Positions 16,967 to 25,819 of a DNA stretch of 64,000 nucleotides are shown here, in pieces (position 1 is the stretch's first letter; every line of letters begins with the position of its first letter). This stretch comes from Kineosporia aurantiaca JCM 3230. Lineage in GTDB: Bacteria; Actinomycetota; Actinomycetes; Actinomycetales; Kineosporiaceae. The translations under genes were made by a program, and so were the position numbers. Under the pieces are notes generated by a model. That model made no database searches. It was given only the letters and a program-made list of their open reading frames with translations, and was not told where the DNA came from. The stretch covers positions 124,001 to 188,000 of the forward strand of contig JODP01000013.1 in assembly GCA_000719025.1 (NCBI GenBank), given 5' to 3'.

Positions 16967-19161
16967 CCGACCGCCAGCCCGGTCACGTGGGTCATGGAGA
17001 GCACGGCCTTGGCCGCCCGGCGGCGTGCGTGCAGGATCGGCTCGGTGTAGCCGTTGGGCTGCTTGGTCCCGAGGAAGATCAGGTCGCCGCCGGCCAGGAA
17101 GGCCTGGCTGCTCTCCAGGTCCTCGGTCAGCGGCCGGTAGTCCGGGTCGCCCTCGTTCTGCCGGTCGACGACCGCGGCCATCCGGGCCAGGCTCTCGCGC
17201 ACCTGATCCTCGCTGATCACGCCCTGCAGCAGCCAGTTCGCCAGCAGCTGGCTCGAGATCCGCAACGTGGCGCGGTCTTCCATCAGGCCGACGTCGTGGA
17301 TGTCGGGCACCTTGGAGCAGCCGATGCCCTGGTCCACCCAGCGCACCACGTACCCGAGGATCGACTGGCAGTTGTTGTCCACCTGCTCGGCCCGCACCGC
17401 CTCGTCCCACTGCGAGGGATCGCCCAGCGGGATCTGCAGCAGATCGGTCACCGTGGTGCGCCGCCCCGAACCGGCCAGTTCCTGCTGCACCGCAGCCACA
17501 TCCACGTCGTGATAGTGCAGGGCGTGCAGCGTGGCCGCGGTCGGCGAGGGCACCCAGGCGGTGGTGGCGCCGGCCCGGGGCTGGGCGATCTTCTGCTCGA
17601 GCATGTCGGCCATCAGGTCCGGCATCGCCCACATGCCCTTGCCGATCTGTGCCTTCCCGGCGAAACCGAAGGCCAGGCCGATGTCCACGTTCTGCTTCTC
17701 GTAGGCCGCCAGCCAGGCCTGCGAGCGCATCTCCTCCTTGCGCACCAGCGGCCCGGCCTGGATCGAGGTGTGGATCTCGTCGCCCGACCGGTCCAGGAAA
17801 CCGGTGTTGATGAACACGATCCGGTCCTTCGCGGCGGCGATGCAGGCGGCCAGGTTCAGCGAGGTACGCCGTTCCTCGTCCATCAGGCCCAGCTTGACGG
17901 TGTTGGTGGGCAGCCGCAGCAATTCCTCCACCCGCTCGAAAAGCGTCACCGCGAAGGCCACCTCGGCGGGCCCGTGCATCTTCGGCTTGACGATGTAGAC
18001 CGAGTCGGTGCGGCTGTTCGCCTTGGAGCGCAACCCCGGAAGAGCGGCCAGGGTGGTGACCACCGCGTCCAGGATCCCTTCCGGCACCTCGGCGCCGTTG
18101 GCGTCCAGAATCGCGTCCGTCGTCATCAGATGACCGACGTTCCGGACGAACATCAGCGCCCGGCCGGGCAGGATCAGCTGCTCACCCCCGTTGCGCGGCA
18201 CGGCGTAGACCCGGTCGGCGTTCAGCGTGCGGCGGAACGTCTTTCCGCCCTTGGCGACCTCGGCGGTCAGGTCGCCGCGGCTCAACCCCAGCCAGGTGCG
18301 GTAGTCGCGGACCTTGTCCTCCGCGTCCACCGCGGCGACCGAGTCCTCGAAGTCGACGATCGTGGTGACCGCCGACTCCAGAACGATGTCCTGCACGCCC
18401 GCGTCGTCCGTGCGCCCGATCGGCCCGGTGCGGTCGATCACGATCTCCACGTGCAGCCCGTGGTGAACCAGGAGCACGGTGTCCGGCTGCGTCGCGGTGC
18501 CGGTGTACCCGGCGAAAGCGGCCGGCTCGGACAAGGTTGTCTTACCGGACGGCACGTGCACCACTAGGCCGCCGCCCGCCACCGAGTACCCGCCCGCATC
18601 GGCGTGGCTGCCCTCGACCAGCGGCACCACGCGGTCCAGGAACTCGCGCCCGTAGGCGATCACCCGGGCCCCCCGCACCGGGTTGTAGCCCTTCCCCCGC
18701 TCCGCGCCGTCTGCTTCGCTGATCGCGTCGGTGCCGTAAAGCGCGTCGTACAGCGAACCCCACCGCGCGTTTGCCGCGTTCAGCGAGTAGCGGGCGTTCG
18801 AGACCGGAACCACCAACTGGGGGCCGGCGATCCGGGCGATCTCGTCGTCCACGCCGGTGGTGCCGATCGGCGCCGGTTCCGGCTCGGCCACCAAGTACCC
18901 GATCTCCCGCAGAAACGCCTCGTAGGCGGCCGTTTCGACCGGCGCCGGGTGCTCCTGGTGCCACCCGTCGATCGCCGCCTGCAGCCGGTCCCGCTCCACC
19001 AGCAGCTCCCGGTTGCGCGGGGCCAGGTCGGCCACCAGCCGGGAGAGCCCGGACCAGAACGCGTCGGCCCCGACCGGCGACCCGGCCAGTGCCTCGTTCT
19101 CCACGAAATCCTTGAGCAGGGTCGCGACCTGCAGGGATCCCAGGGACGTGTACTCGGTCAT
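16963..19161 (-). CDS. glcB: Malate synthase G
   Basis: 732 aa, the normal size for isoform G, with its characteristic insert and N-terminal clasp. Key blocks are TTIVDFEDSVAAVDAEDKV, the NGGEQLILPGRALMFVRNVGHLM stretch and the C-terminal NCQSILGYVVRWVDQGIGCSKVPD. It condenses glyoxylate with acetyl-CoA to malate (glyoxylate/glycolate assimilation), in the cytoplasm as a monomer. No isocitrate lyase is present in the window. The GlcD-type oxidase at 11.9-13.2 kb could feed glyoxylate, but is not in the same operon. Confidence 0.97.
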   Translation of the reverse strand: MTEYTSLGSLQVATLLKDFVENEALAGSPVGADAFWSGLSRLVADLAPRNRELLVERDRLQAAIDGWHQEHPAPVETAAYEAFLREIGYLVAEPEPAPIGTTGVDDEIARIAGPQLVVPVSNARYSLNAANARWGSLYDALYGTDAISEADGAERGKGYNPVRGARVIAYGREFLDRVVPLVEGSHADAGGYSVAGGGLVVHVPSGKTTLSEPAAFAGYTGTATQPDTVLLVHHGLHVEIVIDRTGPIGRTDDAGVQDIVLESAVTTIVDFEDSVAAVDAEDKVRDYRTWLGLSRGDLTAEVAKGGKTFRRTLNADRVYAVPRNGGEQLILPGRALMFVRNVGHLMTTDAILDANGAEVPEGILDAVVTTLAALPGLRSKANSRTDSVYIVKPKMHGPAEVAFAVTLFERVEELLRLPTNTVKLGLMDEERRTSLNLAACIAAAKDRIVFINTGFLDRSGDEIHTSIQAGPLVRKEEMRSQAWLAAYEKQNVDIGLAFGFAGKAQIGKGMWAMPDLMADMLEQKIAQPRAGATTAWVPSPTAATLHALHYHDVDVAAVQQELAGSGRRTTVTDLLQIPLGDPSQWDEAVRAEQVDNNCQSILGYVVRWVDQGIGCSKVPDIHDVGLMEDRATLRISSQLLANWLLQGVISEDQVRESLARMAAVVDRQNEGDPDYRPLTEDLESSQAFLAGGDLIFLGTKQPNGYTEPILHARRRAAKAVLSMTHVTGLAVG

Positions 19162-19287
19162 GCATCCGCCTTCACTGGAGCAGGGGGTTCTCCGGCGCCC
19201 ACCACTTTATGTCGTGATCCGAACGTGTCGAGGGCTGAAGGCCACCCGGGATTCAGTCGTCGGTCACCGGCCGGCTAGCCCGGCCGG

Positions 19288-20559
19288 GTGATGTCACCCA
19301 ACGCAGCGGGATCCTTCGTTCAGCAGGCACCCGGGCGCGTCGATCCAGGGCCGGTGAGGAAAGCCTGGGTGCTCCTGAGCGTCGCAGTGGCCGGGGCGAT
19401 CACCTTCAGCACCCCCGCGTACGCCCAGACCGGCAAGATCGAGCGGGAACCGAGTCAGGCCGAGCTGGACGCGCAAGATCAGAAGGTCGCCGAACTGCGG
19501 GCACAGGCGGAGGCCCGCACCGGTGACGTGAAGGACGCCCGTCAGGCCACTCAGGCGGCGGCCACGCTCGCGGGCCAGGCGCTGGAGAGCTACAGCGAGG
19601 CTCTGCGGGGGTTGCAGGCTGCGCAGGACGAGGAAGACCGGAACGACCGCGAGCTGGAACAGGCCAACGCGGCAGCGCAGGAAGCCCGCATCAGCATCGG
19701 GCAGTGGGCGCGGCAGGCCTATCAAGGCGGCAGCGGGCTCAATGCCAGCCCCACGCTGAACACTCTGCTGGGTACGAACGGCGCTGCCTTGGACGGTGCT
19801 GGTCTCAGCGCCGCCATGCACACCCTCCAGCGGATCGGCGAGGACAGGTCCGCCGACCTCGATGCGGGGTACCGGGCCGAAGCCCGCGCCGAGCGGGCGG
19901 CGGCCAACGCTGCGCAAGCTACCGAGAAGGCCAGTGAAGCCGCGAGCGCGGCGGATGCGGCGAAGACAGCGGCAGACGCAGCCGTGGCCCAGCAGAGACG
20001 TTTACTGGACGACGCTGAAGCAGAACTCGACACCACCAGCTCCCAGGTGCGCTCTGCCGAGAAGAGACAAAAACGTCTACGGACGCTGAAAGCAGCGGCC
20101 CGCAGTGGGGCCAACGTGGTCTCCGGTCAGGTGGGCTCCTGTACGGGTGCCTCGGACATCAGTACCTACCCCAATGGCCAGATCCCCCTTTCCGCGCTCT
20201 GCCCTTTGGCGTCGGCTCCGGGGCATTACCTCAGGGCCGATGCCGCGTACGCCTTCGACCAGCTCAGCAGTGCTTATGCGGACCAGTTCGGGGTTCCGAT
20301 CTGCGTTACCGACTCTTACCGTGACTACGCCACCCAGGTGCGGCTGTACGCGACGAAGCCAAACCTGGCGGCGAAGCCCGGCACCAGCAATCACGGCTGG
20401 GGTACGGCCACGGACCTCTGCGGCGGCATTCAGAACTTCGGTACCCCGGAACACGAGTGGCTGTTCGTCAACGCCCCGGTGTTCGGCTGGTTCCACCCCG
20501 CCTGGGCACAACCGGACGGCTCCCGCCCCGAACCCTGGCACTGGGAATTCGGCGGCTAA
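19288..20559 (+). CDS. Secreted VanY-like D,D-carboxypeptidase with coiled-coil N-terminus
   Basis: 423 aa. A signal peptide follows RKAWVLLSVAVAGAITF and ends in AYAQ. Residues ~50-270 are Ala/Glu/Gln/Arg-rich heptad sequence, a long coiled coil interrupted by GGSGLNASPTLNTLLG. The C-terminal ~140 residues are a peptidase M15B/VanY domain: SNHGWGTATDLCGG (zinc His and Asp) and EPWHWEFGG (catalytic Glu / zinc His region). It likely trims peptidoglycan stem peptides outside the membrane, with the coiled coil for anchoring or partner binding, like RipA-type hydrolases. Start is GTG 19288 or ATG 19291; an internal GTG at 19354 would give a tighter signal peptide. Confidence 0.88.
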   Translation: MMSPNAAGSFVQQAPGRVDPGPVRKAWVLLSVAVAGAITFSTPAYAQTGKIEREPSQAELDAQDQKVAELRAQAEARTGDVKDARQATQAAATLAGQALESYSEALRGLQAAQDEEDRNDRELEQANAAAQEARISIGQWARQAYQGGSGLNASPTLNTLLGTNGAALDGAGLSAAMHTLQRIGEDRSADLDAGYRAEARAERAAANAAQATEKASEAASAADAAKTAADAAVAQQRRLLDDAEAELDTTSSQVRSAEKRQKRLRTLKAAARSGANVVSGQVGSCTGASDISTYPNGQIPLSALCPLASAPGHYLRADAAYAFDQLSSAYADQFGVPICVTDSYRDYATQVRLYATKPNLAAKPGTSNHGWGTATDLCGGIQNFGTPEHEWLFVNAPVFGWFHPAWAQPDGSRPEPWHWEFGG

Positions 20560-20591
20560 CCCCTCCCCACCCCTCGTCCTCACCCCTCTGC

Positions 20592-20682
20592 CGTGATCAT
20601 GGACTTTCACCCCCGTGATCATGGACTTTTGTCCCGGTGATCATGGAGTCCATGATCACGGGGGAAGAAGTCCATGATCACG
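20592..20682. repeat. Cluster of five GTGATCATGGAC dyad repeats in direct and inverted orientation
   Basis: Three direct copies of GTGATCATGGA(C/G) at 20593, 20615 and 20637, then two inverted copies (GTCCATGATCACG at 20648 and 20670). Adjacent inverted copies can form a near-perfect stem around 20635-20662 (CCGGTGATCATGGA facing TCCATGATCACGGG) and a longer one outside. The core TGATCA is itself palindromic. This resembles a dispersed intergenic motif seen in several actinobacterial genomes. It lies immediately after the VanY-like gene. Confidence 0.85.
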
Positions 20683-20706
20683 AAAGAGTTTGGGGGTCGC
20701 CATGAT

Positions 20707-21113
20707 GTCGCGATGACGACCGAGCCCCACTCGGCCCGTACCTCACCGTGCTGGCTGAGCGGGACGCCTGCCCGGGGCGGGACACCGACCTGGACTGCCC
20801 CGTCAATCTGCACGTCGGCGCTGATCGGCCTGACTCTGGGCGGCACTCAGGCTCTCTCTCCCGCTCGCTCTAGAGTCACCTGATCCCGCGGGGCCGGGAG
20901 GCCGAGTACTTCAGCCTGTACGCGGCCTGCGAGCGGGGTACCAGCTGGCTCGGGACGCTGGCTTTCGGGCTGACATTTCAGCTGACGCACTCCTACAGGT
21001 ACGCCATCATCGTGCTGATCGGGTTCTTCCTGATCGGCGCGCTCCTGCTCAGTCGGGTGAATGTCAGCAAGGGAATCACCCAGGCGGGCAACCCGGTACC
21101 GGTAGTCATCTGA
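20707..21113 (+). pseudogene. Decayed UMF1/Atg22-like MFS transporter
   Basis: Three recognisable pieces lie in different frames. First, VAMTT then GPYLTVLAERDACPG is the family N-terminus around the first helix. Second, ALIGLTLGGTQALS is the cytoplasmic loop signature, here directly abutting the first piece, so several hundred residues are deleted. Third, SHLIPRGREAEYFSLYAACERGTSWLGTLAFGLTFQLTHSY through to the TGA at 21113 is the penultimate and last helices. At least two frameshifts and an in-frame TAG separate them. It cannot make a transporter and is an old remnant. Confidence 0.8.
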
Positions 21114-21195
21114 CGTCACGTTCAGCGGGAATATCACGCTGGGTAACGCGTCATTGACTACATGCTGAGAAATTTCCACCGACCCCTATCTCAAT

Positions 21196-21221
21196 GGAAT
21201 AACGCTCTGTACGCTTTCATT
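21196..21221 (+). promoter_or_regulatory. Weak SigR-like promoter candidate for rbpA
   Basis: GGAAT, exactly 18 bases, then ATT. The known streptomycete SigR (SigH) consensus is GGAAT-N18-GTT, and rbpA is a known SigR target in Streptomyces coelicolor. One of the three -10 bases differs here, and the distance to the ATG (about 115 bp) is long. Suggestive only. Confidence 0.3.
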
Positions 21222-21334
21222 GACACATTGAGTCGTCCGATGAGCGGGCAACGACGTCACATCACAGGAACATCTCGCCGGGCCCCGGCGTTGTGCGCTT
21301 GTGAGACTGGCCGTCAGTCGCGGAGGGAGCCGTC

Positions 21335-21685
21335 ATGGGTGAGCGGAGCATGCGCGGGACGCGCCTTGGAGCCTCGAGCCTGGAGAGCGAGTCGGGGATT
21401 CAGCCGGCCGCCCGTCAGGACATCACATACCACTGCAAGAACGGGCATTCCATCGTCGTGCCGATGGCGATGGAGGCCGACGTGCCTTCGCTCTGGGAGT
21501 GCCGCTGCGGCGAGTTCGCGCTTCGCGAAGACGCCGAGCGCCCGGAGCCGAAGGCCACGAAGCCGGCTCGTACGCACTGGGACATGCTGATGGAGCGTCG
21601 CACCACGGCCGAGCTGGAAACGCTGCTGGAAGAGCGGCTGGCGCTGTTGCGCTCCGGCCGCTTCAACGGCCGCCGTTCGGCCTAG
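21335..21685 (+). CDS. rbpA: RNA polymerase-binding protein RbpA
   Basis: 116 aa. It has the full RbpA layout: a disordered N-terminal tail with RGTRLGASSLESE, a core RbpA domain with Cys residues (YHCKNGH and WECRCGEF), a basic linker (KATKPARTHWDMLMERR) and the sigma-interaction helix (TTAELETLLEERLALLRSGR). RbpA binds RNA polymerase with the principal sigma factor and stabilises the open complex; it is actinobacteria-specific. This copy matches the canonical form better than the second one at 34.8 kb. It is convergent with fxsA-ppm1-lnt, an arrangement also seen in mycobacteria (rbpA beside ppm1). Confidence 0.97.
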   Translation: MGERSMRGTRLGASSLESESGIQPAARQDITYHCKNGHSIVVPMAMEADVPSLWECRCGEFALREDAERPEPKATKPARTHWDMLMERRTTAELETLLEERLALLRSGRFNGRRSA

Positions 21686-21712
21686 CGTCCAAGCGCCACA
21701 CCACACGAGCAG

Positions 21713-21750
21713 AGCCCGGTTCCTCCCTTCGGGGAGGGGCCGGGCTTTCT
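21713..21750 (+). terminator. Intrinsic terminator after rbpA
   Basis: Hairpin AGCCCGG-tt-CCTCCC, loop TTCG, GGGAGG-gg-CCGGGCT, followed by TTTCTCG, 28 nt downstream of the rbpA stop. It also faces the convergent fxsA end. Confidence 0.88.
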
Positions 21751-21834
21751 CGTGCTCTCTTGGAGATTAAGGACGCCGGTCAGCCCGCGGCTTCCCGGCC
21801 CACCCCACGGGGGTGGCCCGGTGGACGGGCCCAC

Positions 21835-22389
21835 TCAGCCGCGCTTCTCGTCGTCCACAATCTCGCCCTCGATCACGTCGTCGCGACCGAACCCCGGACC
21901 GAAGCGACCGGCCGCCGGCCGACCGGGCTGACCCGGCTGACCGGGTTGACCAGCTTGACCAGGCTGACCGGGCTGCCCCACCCCGAACTGGACGCCGCTG
22001 ACGAACGCGGTCCGGACACTGGCCTGATCGGCCGCGGCCCGCAGGAAGAACCGCTCGATCGGCCGACGGGCCACCGGCCGGGTGAAGGGCAGCAGCAGGA
22101 GCAGGGCCACCGCGTCGCTGACGAACCCGGGCACGATCAGCAGGATTCCGGCCAGCATCAGCACCGTGGCATCGGCCAGCTCCCGGCTCGGCGGGATGCC
22201 GGTGCGCAGCGACCGGTTCACCGCCTGCCAGGCCGCACTGCCCTGCCGCCGGACCACCATCATTCCCAGCACCGCGGCCAGCACCAGCCAGCCGAACACG
22301 GCCAGGCCGCCGACGGCCATCCCGACCTCGATCGCCACCACCAGCTCGACCACCGGCAGCAGCAACGCCGCGGCCAGGAACCACCTCAC
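21835..22389 (-). CDS. fxsA: FxsA-family membrane protein
   Basis: 184 aa from the GTG at 22389, which overlaps the ppm1 TGA as GTGA, so it is translationally coupled. A frame continuing 40 codons further upstream lies wholly inside ppm1 and is a shadow. Four hydrophobic segments fit FxsA (WFLAAALLLPVVELVVAIEVG, VFGWLVLAAVLGMMVV, the ADATVLMLAGILLIVPGFVSD motif, ALLLLLPF). E. coli FxsA alleviates F-plasmid exclusion of phage T7; the native role is unknown. The cytoplasmic C-terminus carries a GQP-repeat tail from a 9-bp DNA repeat (about 21918-21976). Confidence 0.9.
   Translation of the reverse strand: MRWFLAAALLLPVVELVVAIEVGMAVGGLAVFGWLVLAAVLGMMVVRRQGSAAWQAVNRSLRTGIPPSRELADATVLMLAGILLIVPGFVSDAVALLLLLPFTRPVARRPIERFFLRAAADQASVRTAFVSGVQFGVGQPGQPGQAGQPGQPGQPGRPAAGRFGPGFGRDDVIEGEIVDDEKRG
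21918..21976. repeat. 9-bp coding microsatellite in fxsA (GQP repeats)
   Basis: On the plus strand CTGACCGGG and variants (CTGACCCGG, TTGACCAGC, CTGACCAGG) repeat about seven times, encoding GQPGQPGQAGQPGQPGQP in the FxsA tail. The period is a multiple of three, so copy-number change would keep the frame. Confidence 0.8.
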
Positions 22390-23198
22390 TCGTCCGGCTG
22401 GTCTCCGCTGCTGCGCTCGCGGCGGCTGAGCCCACCCGGGCCCACCCGACGCACCTGCCGGCTGACCTGGGCGCTCCGGTACCGGATGCCCCACCGTGTC
22501 ACTTGCCACAACGCCTCCACCACGATCGCCTGGTCCATCTTGCTCGTCCCGTGCTCTCGTTCAACGAACGTGATGGGCACTTCGTCCACGCGCAGACCCT
22601 GCCGGATTGCCCGGACCGTCAGGTCGATCTGGAAGCAGTAGCCCTGCGACTCCACCCCGGCCAGGTCGAGCTTCTCCAGGGTGGTCGCCCGGAACGCCCG
22701 GAACCCGGCCGTCGAGTCCTTCACGTGCAGGTTCAGGGCCAGGCCGACATAGGTGTTGGCGCCCTTGCTGAGCAGCTGGCGGCGCTTGGGCCAGTTCACC
22801 GAGCTGCCGCCGGCCACGTACCGCGATCCGATCGCCAGGTCGGCCCCGGCGTCGATCCGGTCCAGCAGGTCGGGCAGCTGCTCCGGCGGGTGCGAGCCGT
22901 CCGCGTCCATCTCGACCAGCACGTCGTAGCCCTGCTCCAGCCCCCAGCGGAAGCCGGCGATGTACGCGGCCCCCAGCCCCTGCTTACCGGGCCGGTGCAG
23001 CACGTGCACCTGCTCGTCGGCGGCGGCCAGCTGGTCGGCGAGCTCGCCGGTGCCGTCCGGGCTGTTGTCGTCCGCGACCAGAACGTGGGCCGAAGGCTCC
23101 GCGGTGCGCACCCGGCGCAGGATCAGCGGCAGATTCTCCAGCTCGTTGTAGGTCGGGATGATCACCAGTACCCGGCCGGACCGGGCCTGCGTCGTCAT
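22386..23198 (-). CDS. ppm1: Polyprenol monophosphomannose synthase (Ppm1, GT2 family)
   Basis: 270 aa. DPM1-type glycosyltransferase: VIIPTYNELENLPLIL, the DDNSPDGTGELAD motif, the metal-binding DAD within VEMDADGSHPPEQLPDLL, and YVAGGSSVNWPKRRQLLSKGANTY. It transfers mannose from GDP-mannose to polyprenyl phosphate, giving the lipid donor for lipomannan, lipoarabinomannan and protein O-mannosylation at the membrane. It follows lnt by 19 nt; in mycobacteria the two activities can be one polypeptide, whereas here they are separate genes. The stop overlaps the fxsA start. Confidence 0.95.
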   Translation of the reverse strand: MTTQARSGRVLVIIPTYNELENLPLILRRVRTAEPSAHVLVADDNSPDGTGELADQLAAADEQVHVLHRPGKQGLGAAYIAGFRWGLEQGYDVLVEMDADGSHPPEQLPDLLDRIDAGADLAIGSRYVAGGSSVNWPKRRQLLSKGANTYVGLALNLHVKDSTAGFRAFRATTLEKLDLAGVESQGYCFQIDLTVRAIRQGLRVDEVPITFVEREHGTSKMDQAIVVEALWQVTRWGIRYRSAQVSRQVRRVGPGGLSRRERSSGDQPDE

Positions 23199-23217
23199 TC
23201 GGGGAGGGTCGCCTCTC

Positions 23218-24999
23218 TCAGCTGGTCTGGCTCACGGGGAGCCCGGTCCGGGGCTCTCCCTCCTGATCGCCGGCCCCCGCCGGCCGGCCACGCCGGACCC
23301 AGCGGGTCACGGCGCCACCGGCCGAGGCGCCGAGCAGCAGGACGAGCGCGAGCGCGGTGAGGATCCATTCCGGCCACTCGCCCACCCGGGTGGCGATCGT
23401 CAGCTCGGTCCGCAGCGGGACCGTCGCCTCGAGCACCTCCTGGGTGTAGTGACCGGAACGCTCCACGACCGTTCCGTCGGGAAGAATGATGCCACTGACG
23501 CCGACCGTGCTGATGTTCACCACCGACCGGCCGGACTCGATCGCCCGCAGCCGGGACTGGGCCAGCTGCTGCACGCTCTCGTCGGTGTAGCCGAAGGTGG
23601 CGTTGTTGGTCTGCACCGCCAGCAGGGTGGCCCCGGCCCTGACCGAGTCGCGGACCAAGCCGTCGTAGGCGACCTCGAAGCAGATCACGTCGCCGACCCG
23701 GACGGTGCCCATCCGCATCACCCCGACCGGGTCGTCCCGCAGCTTGTCGCCGGAGATGAAGTCCTTGCTGACCAGGTCGACCTTCTTGCTGAAGATCCGG
23801 AAGAAGCTGCGGTAGGGGATGTACTCGGCGAACGGCGCGGGGTGCCGCTTGACGTAGGTGCTGTCGTCGCCGGTGCCGGCGCCCTCGCCCGGGCGCCAGA
23901 CGATGCCGGTGTTGGAGACGTACCGGCCCGGGCCCTGGACCACCGCGCCGACCAGGATCGGCGCCTTGATCGTGTCGGTGGCGGTGCTGATCTCGGCGGC
24001 CGCGTCGGCGTTGATGTACGGGTCGATGTCGCTGGCGTTCTCCGGCCAGAGCACGATGTCGGGCTGCTCGGCCTCACCGTCGGCCACCCGGGCGGCCAGG
24101 TCGAGGGTGGCCTGGGAGTGGTTGTCGAGCACGGCCCGGCGCTGGGCGTTGAACTCCAGCCCGGCCCGGGGCACGTTACCCTGCACGGCGGCGACCCGGG
24201 CGGTGCTGTCGCCCTTGGTCGGCAGCGGGATCAGCACGCCCAGGCCCATCACCGCGATGCCGGCGACCAGGCCCACGGCGGGGAACGCCAGGTCCCGGAC
24301 CGCGCGCGAGCGCAGCACCGGCCAGGCCCGGACCACGGCCCAGGCGAGCAGGGTGCCGGCCACCGCGACCGCGAACGAGACCAGCGGGGCGCCGCCGACC
24401 GAGGCCAGCGGAGCGGTCGGCGCGCCGGACTGGGAGAAGGCGAGCCGGCCCCAGGGGAAGCCGCCGAACGGCCAGCGACCGCGGACCGCCTCCTGGGCGA
24501 CCCAGAGCCCGCCGTTGGCCAGCAGCAGGCCGGCCAGGCCCCCGCGGGCCCGCCAGATGCGCGGCATGAGCGCGCCCATCACGGCCAGGTAGACGGCTTC
24601 GGTGACGCTCAGCGCGATCCACGGGAAGGCGCCGACGTAGACCCCGATCCAGGGGATCAGGCGGAGGAAGAAGACCAGGCCGAAGACGAAGCCGAGCACC
24701 GCGCCGAACCGGCCGCTGACCCCGCGGGTGGCGATGGCCAGGCCGGCCACGGCGACCGGGGCCAGGGGCCACCAGTCGATGCCGGGAAAGGCCAGGTGCA
24801 GAACGAAACCGGAGACGGCCGCGAGGATCAGCCGGGCCCAGGCCAGGCGGCCCACGGCGGTGGTGACCGAGGTGCGCAGAGCCGGGCCGAGGCGGCGGAT
24901 CCGGCCGGGCACCTTCACCGGCGCAATGACTGCGGCGGGCTCGCCCTCACGGCTCAAGGTGCTGCCGATGCCGGGCGGGACCACGGCCGAATCACTCAT
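23218..24999 (-). CDS. lnt: Apolipoprotein N-acyltransferase Lnt
   Basis: 593 aa. N-terminal ~250 residues hold several membrane helices (RLILAAVSGFVLHLAFPGIDWWPLAPVAVAGLAI and others). The nitrilase-like periplasmic domain follows, with its Glu-Lys-Cys triad visible as WPENAS, TYVKRHPAPFAEY and VGDVICFEVAYDG. A last helix (WILTALALVLLLGASAGGAV) is followed by a basic tail. Lnt N-acylates the cysteine of diacylated lipoproteins. It heads the lnt-ppm1-fxsA operon. The start at 24999 leaves a ~45-residue cytoplasmic lead that may be partly over-called. Confidence 0.95.
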   Translation of the reverse strand: MSDSAVVPPGIGSTLSREGEPAAVIAPVKVPGRIRRLGPALRTSVTTAVGRLAWARLILAAVSGFVLHLAFPGIDWWPLAPVAVAGLAIATRGVSGRFGAVLGFVFGLVFFLRLIPWIGVYVGAFPWIALSVTEAVYLAVMGALMPRIWRARGGLAGLLLANGGLWVAQEAVRGRWPFGGFPWGRLAFSQSGAPTAPLASVGGAPLVSFAVAVAGTLLAWAVVRAWPVLRSRAVRDLAFPAVGLVAGIAVMGLGVLIPLPTKGDSTARVAAVQGNVPRAGLEFNAQRRAVLDNHSQATLDLAARVADGEAEQPDIVLWPENASDIDPYINADAAAEISTATDTIKAPILVGAVVQGPGRYVSNTGIVWRPGEGAGTGDDSTYVKRHPAPFAEYIPYRSFFRIFSKKVDLVSKDFISGDKLRDDPVGVMRMGTVRVGDVICFEVAYDGLVRDSVRAGATLLAVQTNNATFGYTDESVQQLAQSRLRAIESGRSVVNISTVGVSGIILPDGTVVERSGHYTQEVLEATVPLRTELTIATRVGEWPEWILTALALVLLLGASAGGAVTRWVRRGRPAGAGDQEGEPRTGLPVSQTS

Positions 25000-25423
25000 A
25001 CCGCAAGACTACGGGAGCGTAGCGGTCGGCAGAACGGGTGCCGGTCGGGGTCCGGACCGTCTGGTGTGACGGCCGACCCGAACCAACCCGTTCGTTCACC
25101 TCAGGACCACCGGGCAGGTGCCCGGCCGGATCCGTGCCACCCTTCGGACCGCCGCTGCCCGCACTGGATGCACGGACAACACCGTTGTCTACTGAGCGCA
25201 CGGACCCGGCCGACGTCCCTGGCGATCGCCGTCATTTCCAGCGAGCGCGCCGTCGAGGCTAGTGAACTCCGGGCCGGGGAACAATTCGGCTCGCTGACCT
25301 GCGGCTTTGCGTGATGTCCGCAGGTCAGCGCGGTGCTGGTGGGACCGCAGAGCAGATCGGCCGAACGGACCGTTTCCCTCAGTCGCGGCGTGTCTACGTA
25401 AAGTAATTACACCGGTGGCGTTT
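25000..25423. other. Intergenic region upstream of lnt
   Basis: 424 bp between the lnt start and the end of kal. I see no gene with codon bias and no RNA gene. It should hold the lnt promoter and, near its right end, the hairpin listed separately. Confidence 0.5.
25292..25330. terminator. 13-bp perfect hairpin downstream of kal
   Basis: CGCTGACCTGCGG pairs with CCGCAGGTCAGCG around a 13-nt loop, about 95 bp past the kal stop on the minus strand. No T run follows. A terminator for the kam operon is the simplest reading; a protein-binding dyad is the alternative. Confidence 0.5.
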
Positions 25424-25819
25424 TCAGGCCCCGGGAACCACGACCGTCCCCTTGGCCCGGATCGCCACGATCGGCTCGGCCAGCACCTCGGCCGCGGAAA
25501 CCCCCAGATCGGGACGTCCCCGGCAGATCACCGCGGCGACGAAGTCGATCTCCCGTGACCGACGTCCCACCCGGGTCACCGTGCCGGTGGTCTCCAGCAC
25601 GTCCCCGGCCCGGATCGGCCCGAGGAACTGGACGTCGGAGTAGGAGGCGAACAGACCCTCGTCCCCGTCCGTCCGAATGCAGATCTCGGTGGCCACATCA
25701 CCGAAGCAGGACAGGCCGAACGCGCCGTCGACCAGGTTCCCGGCGTAGTGCGCCAGGGCCGAGGAGATGTATCGCTTATGGACGACGGTCAGCCCCAGGC
25801 GCGGATCCTCAGTACTCAT
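25424..25819 (-). CDS. kal: 3-aminobutyryl-CoA ammonia-lyase-like hot-dog protein
   Basis: 131 aa single hot-dog domain. LGLTVVHKRYISSALAHYAGNLVDGAFGLSCFGDVATEI and SYSDVQFLGPIRAGDVLETTGTV match the Kal family, which removes ammonia from 3-aminobutyryl-CoA in lysine degradation. The assignment rests on similarity plus position: its start overlaps the kamE stop by four bases, so it is co-translated with lysine 5,6-aminomutase. A generic thioesterase is the alternative for a protein of this size, but the operon argues for Kal. Confidence 0.85.
   Translation of the reverse strand: MSTEDPRLGLTVVHKRYISSALAHYAGNLVDGAFGLSCFGDVATEICIRTDGDEGLFASYSDVQFLGPIRAGDVLETTGTVTRVGRRSREIDFVAAVICRGRPDLGVSAAEVLAEPIVAIRAKGTVVVPGA

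Noticed and set aside
22390..22509. 40-residue N-terminal extension of FxsA
   Set aside because: It lies entirely inside ppm1. The GTGA overlap gives a natural start at the first membrane helix.
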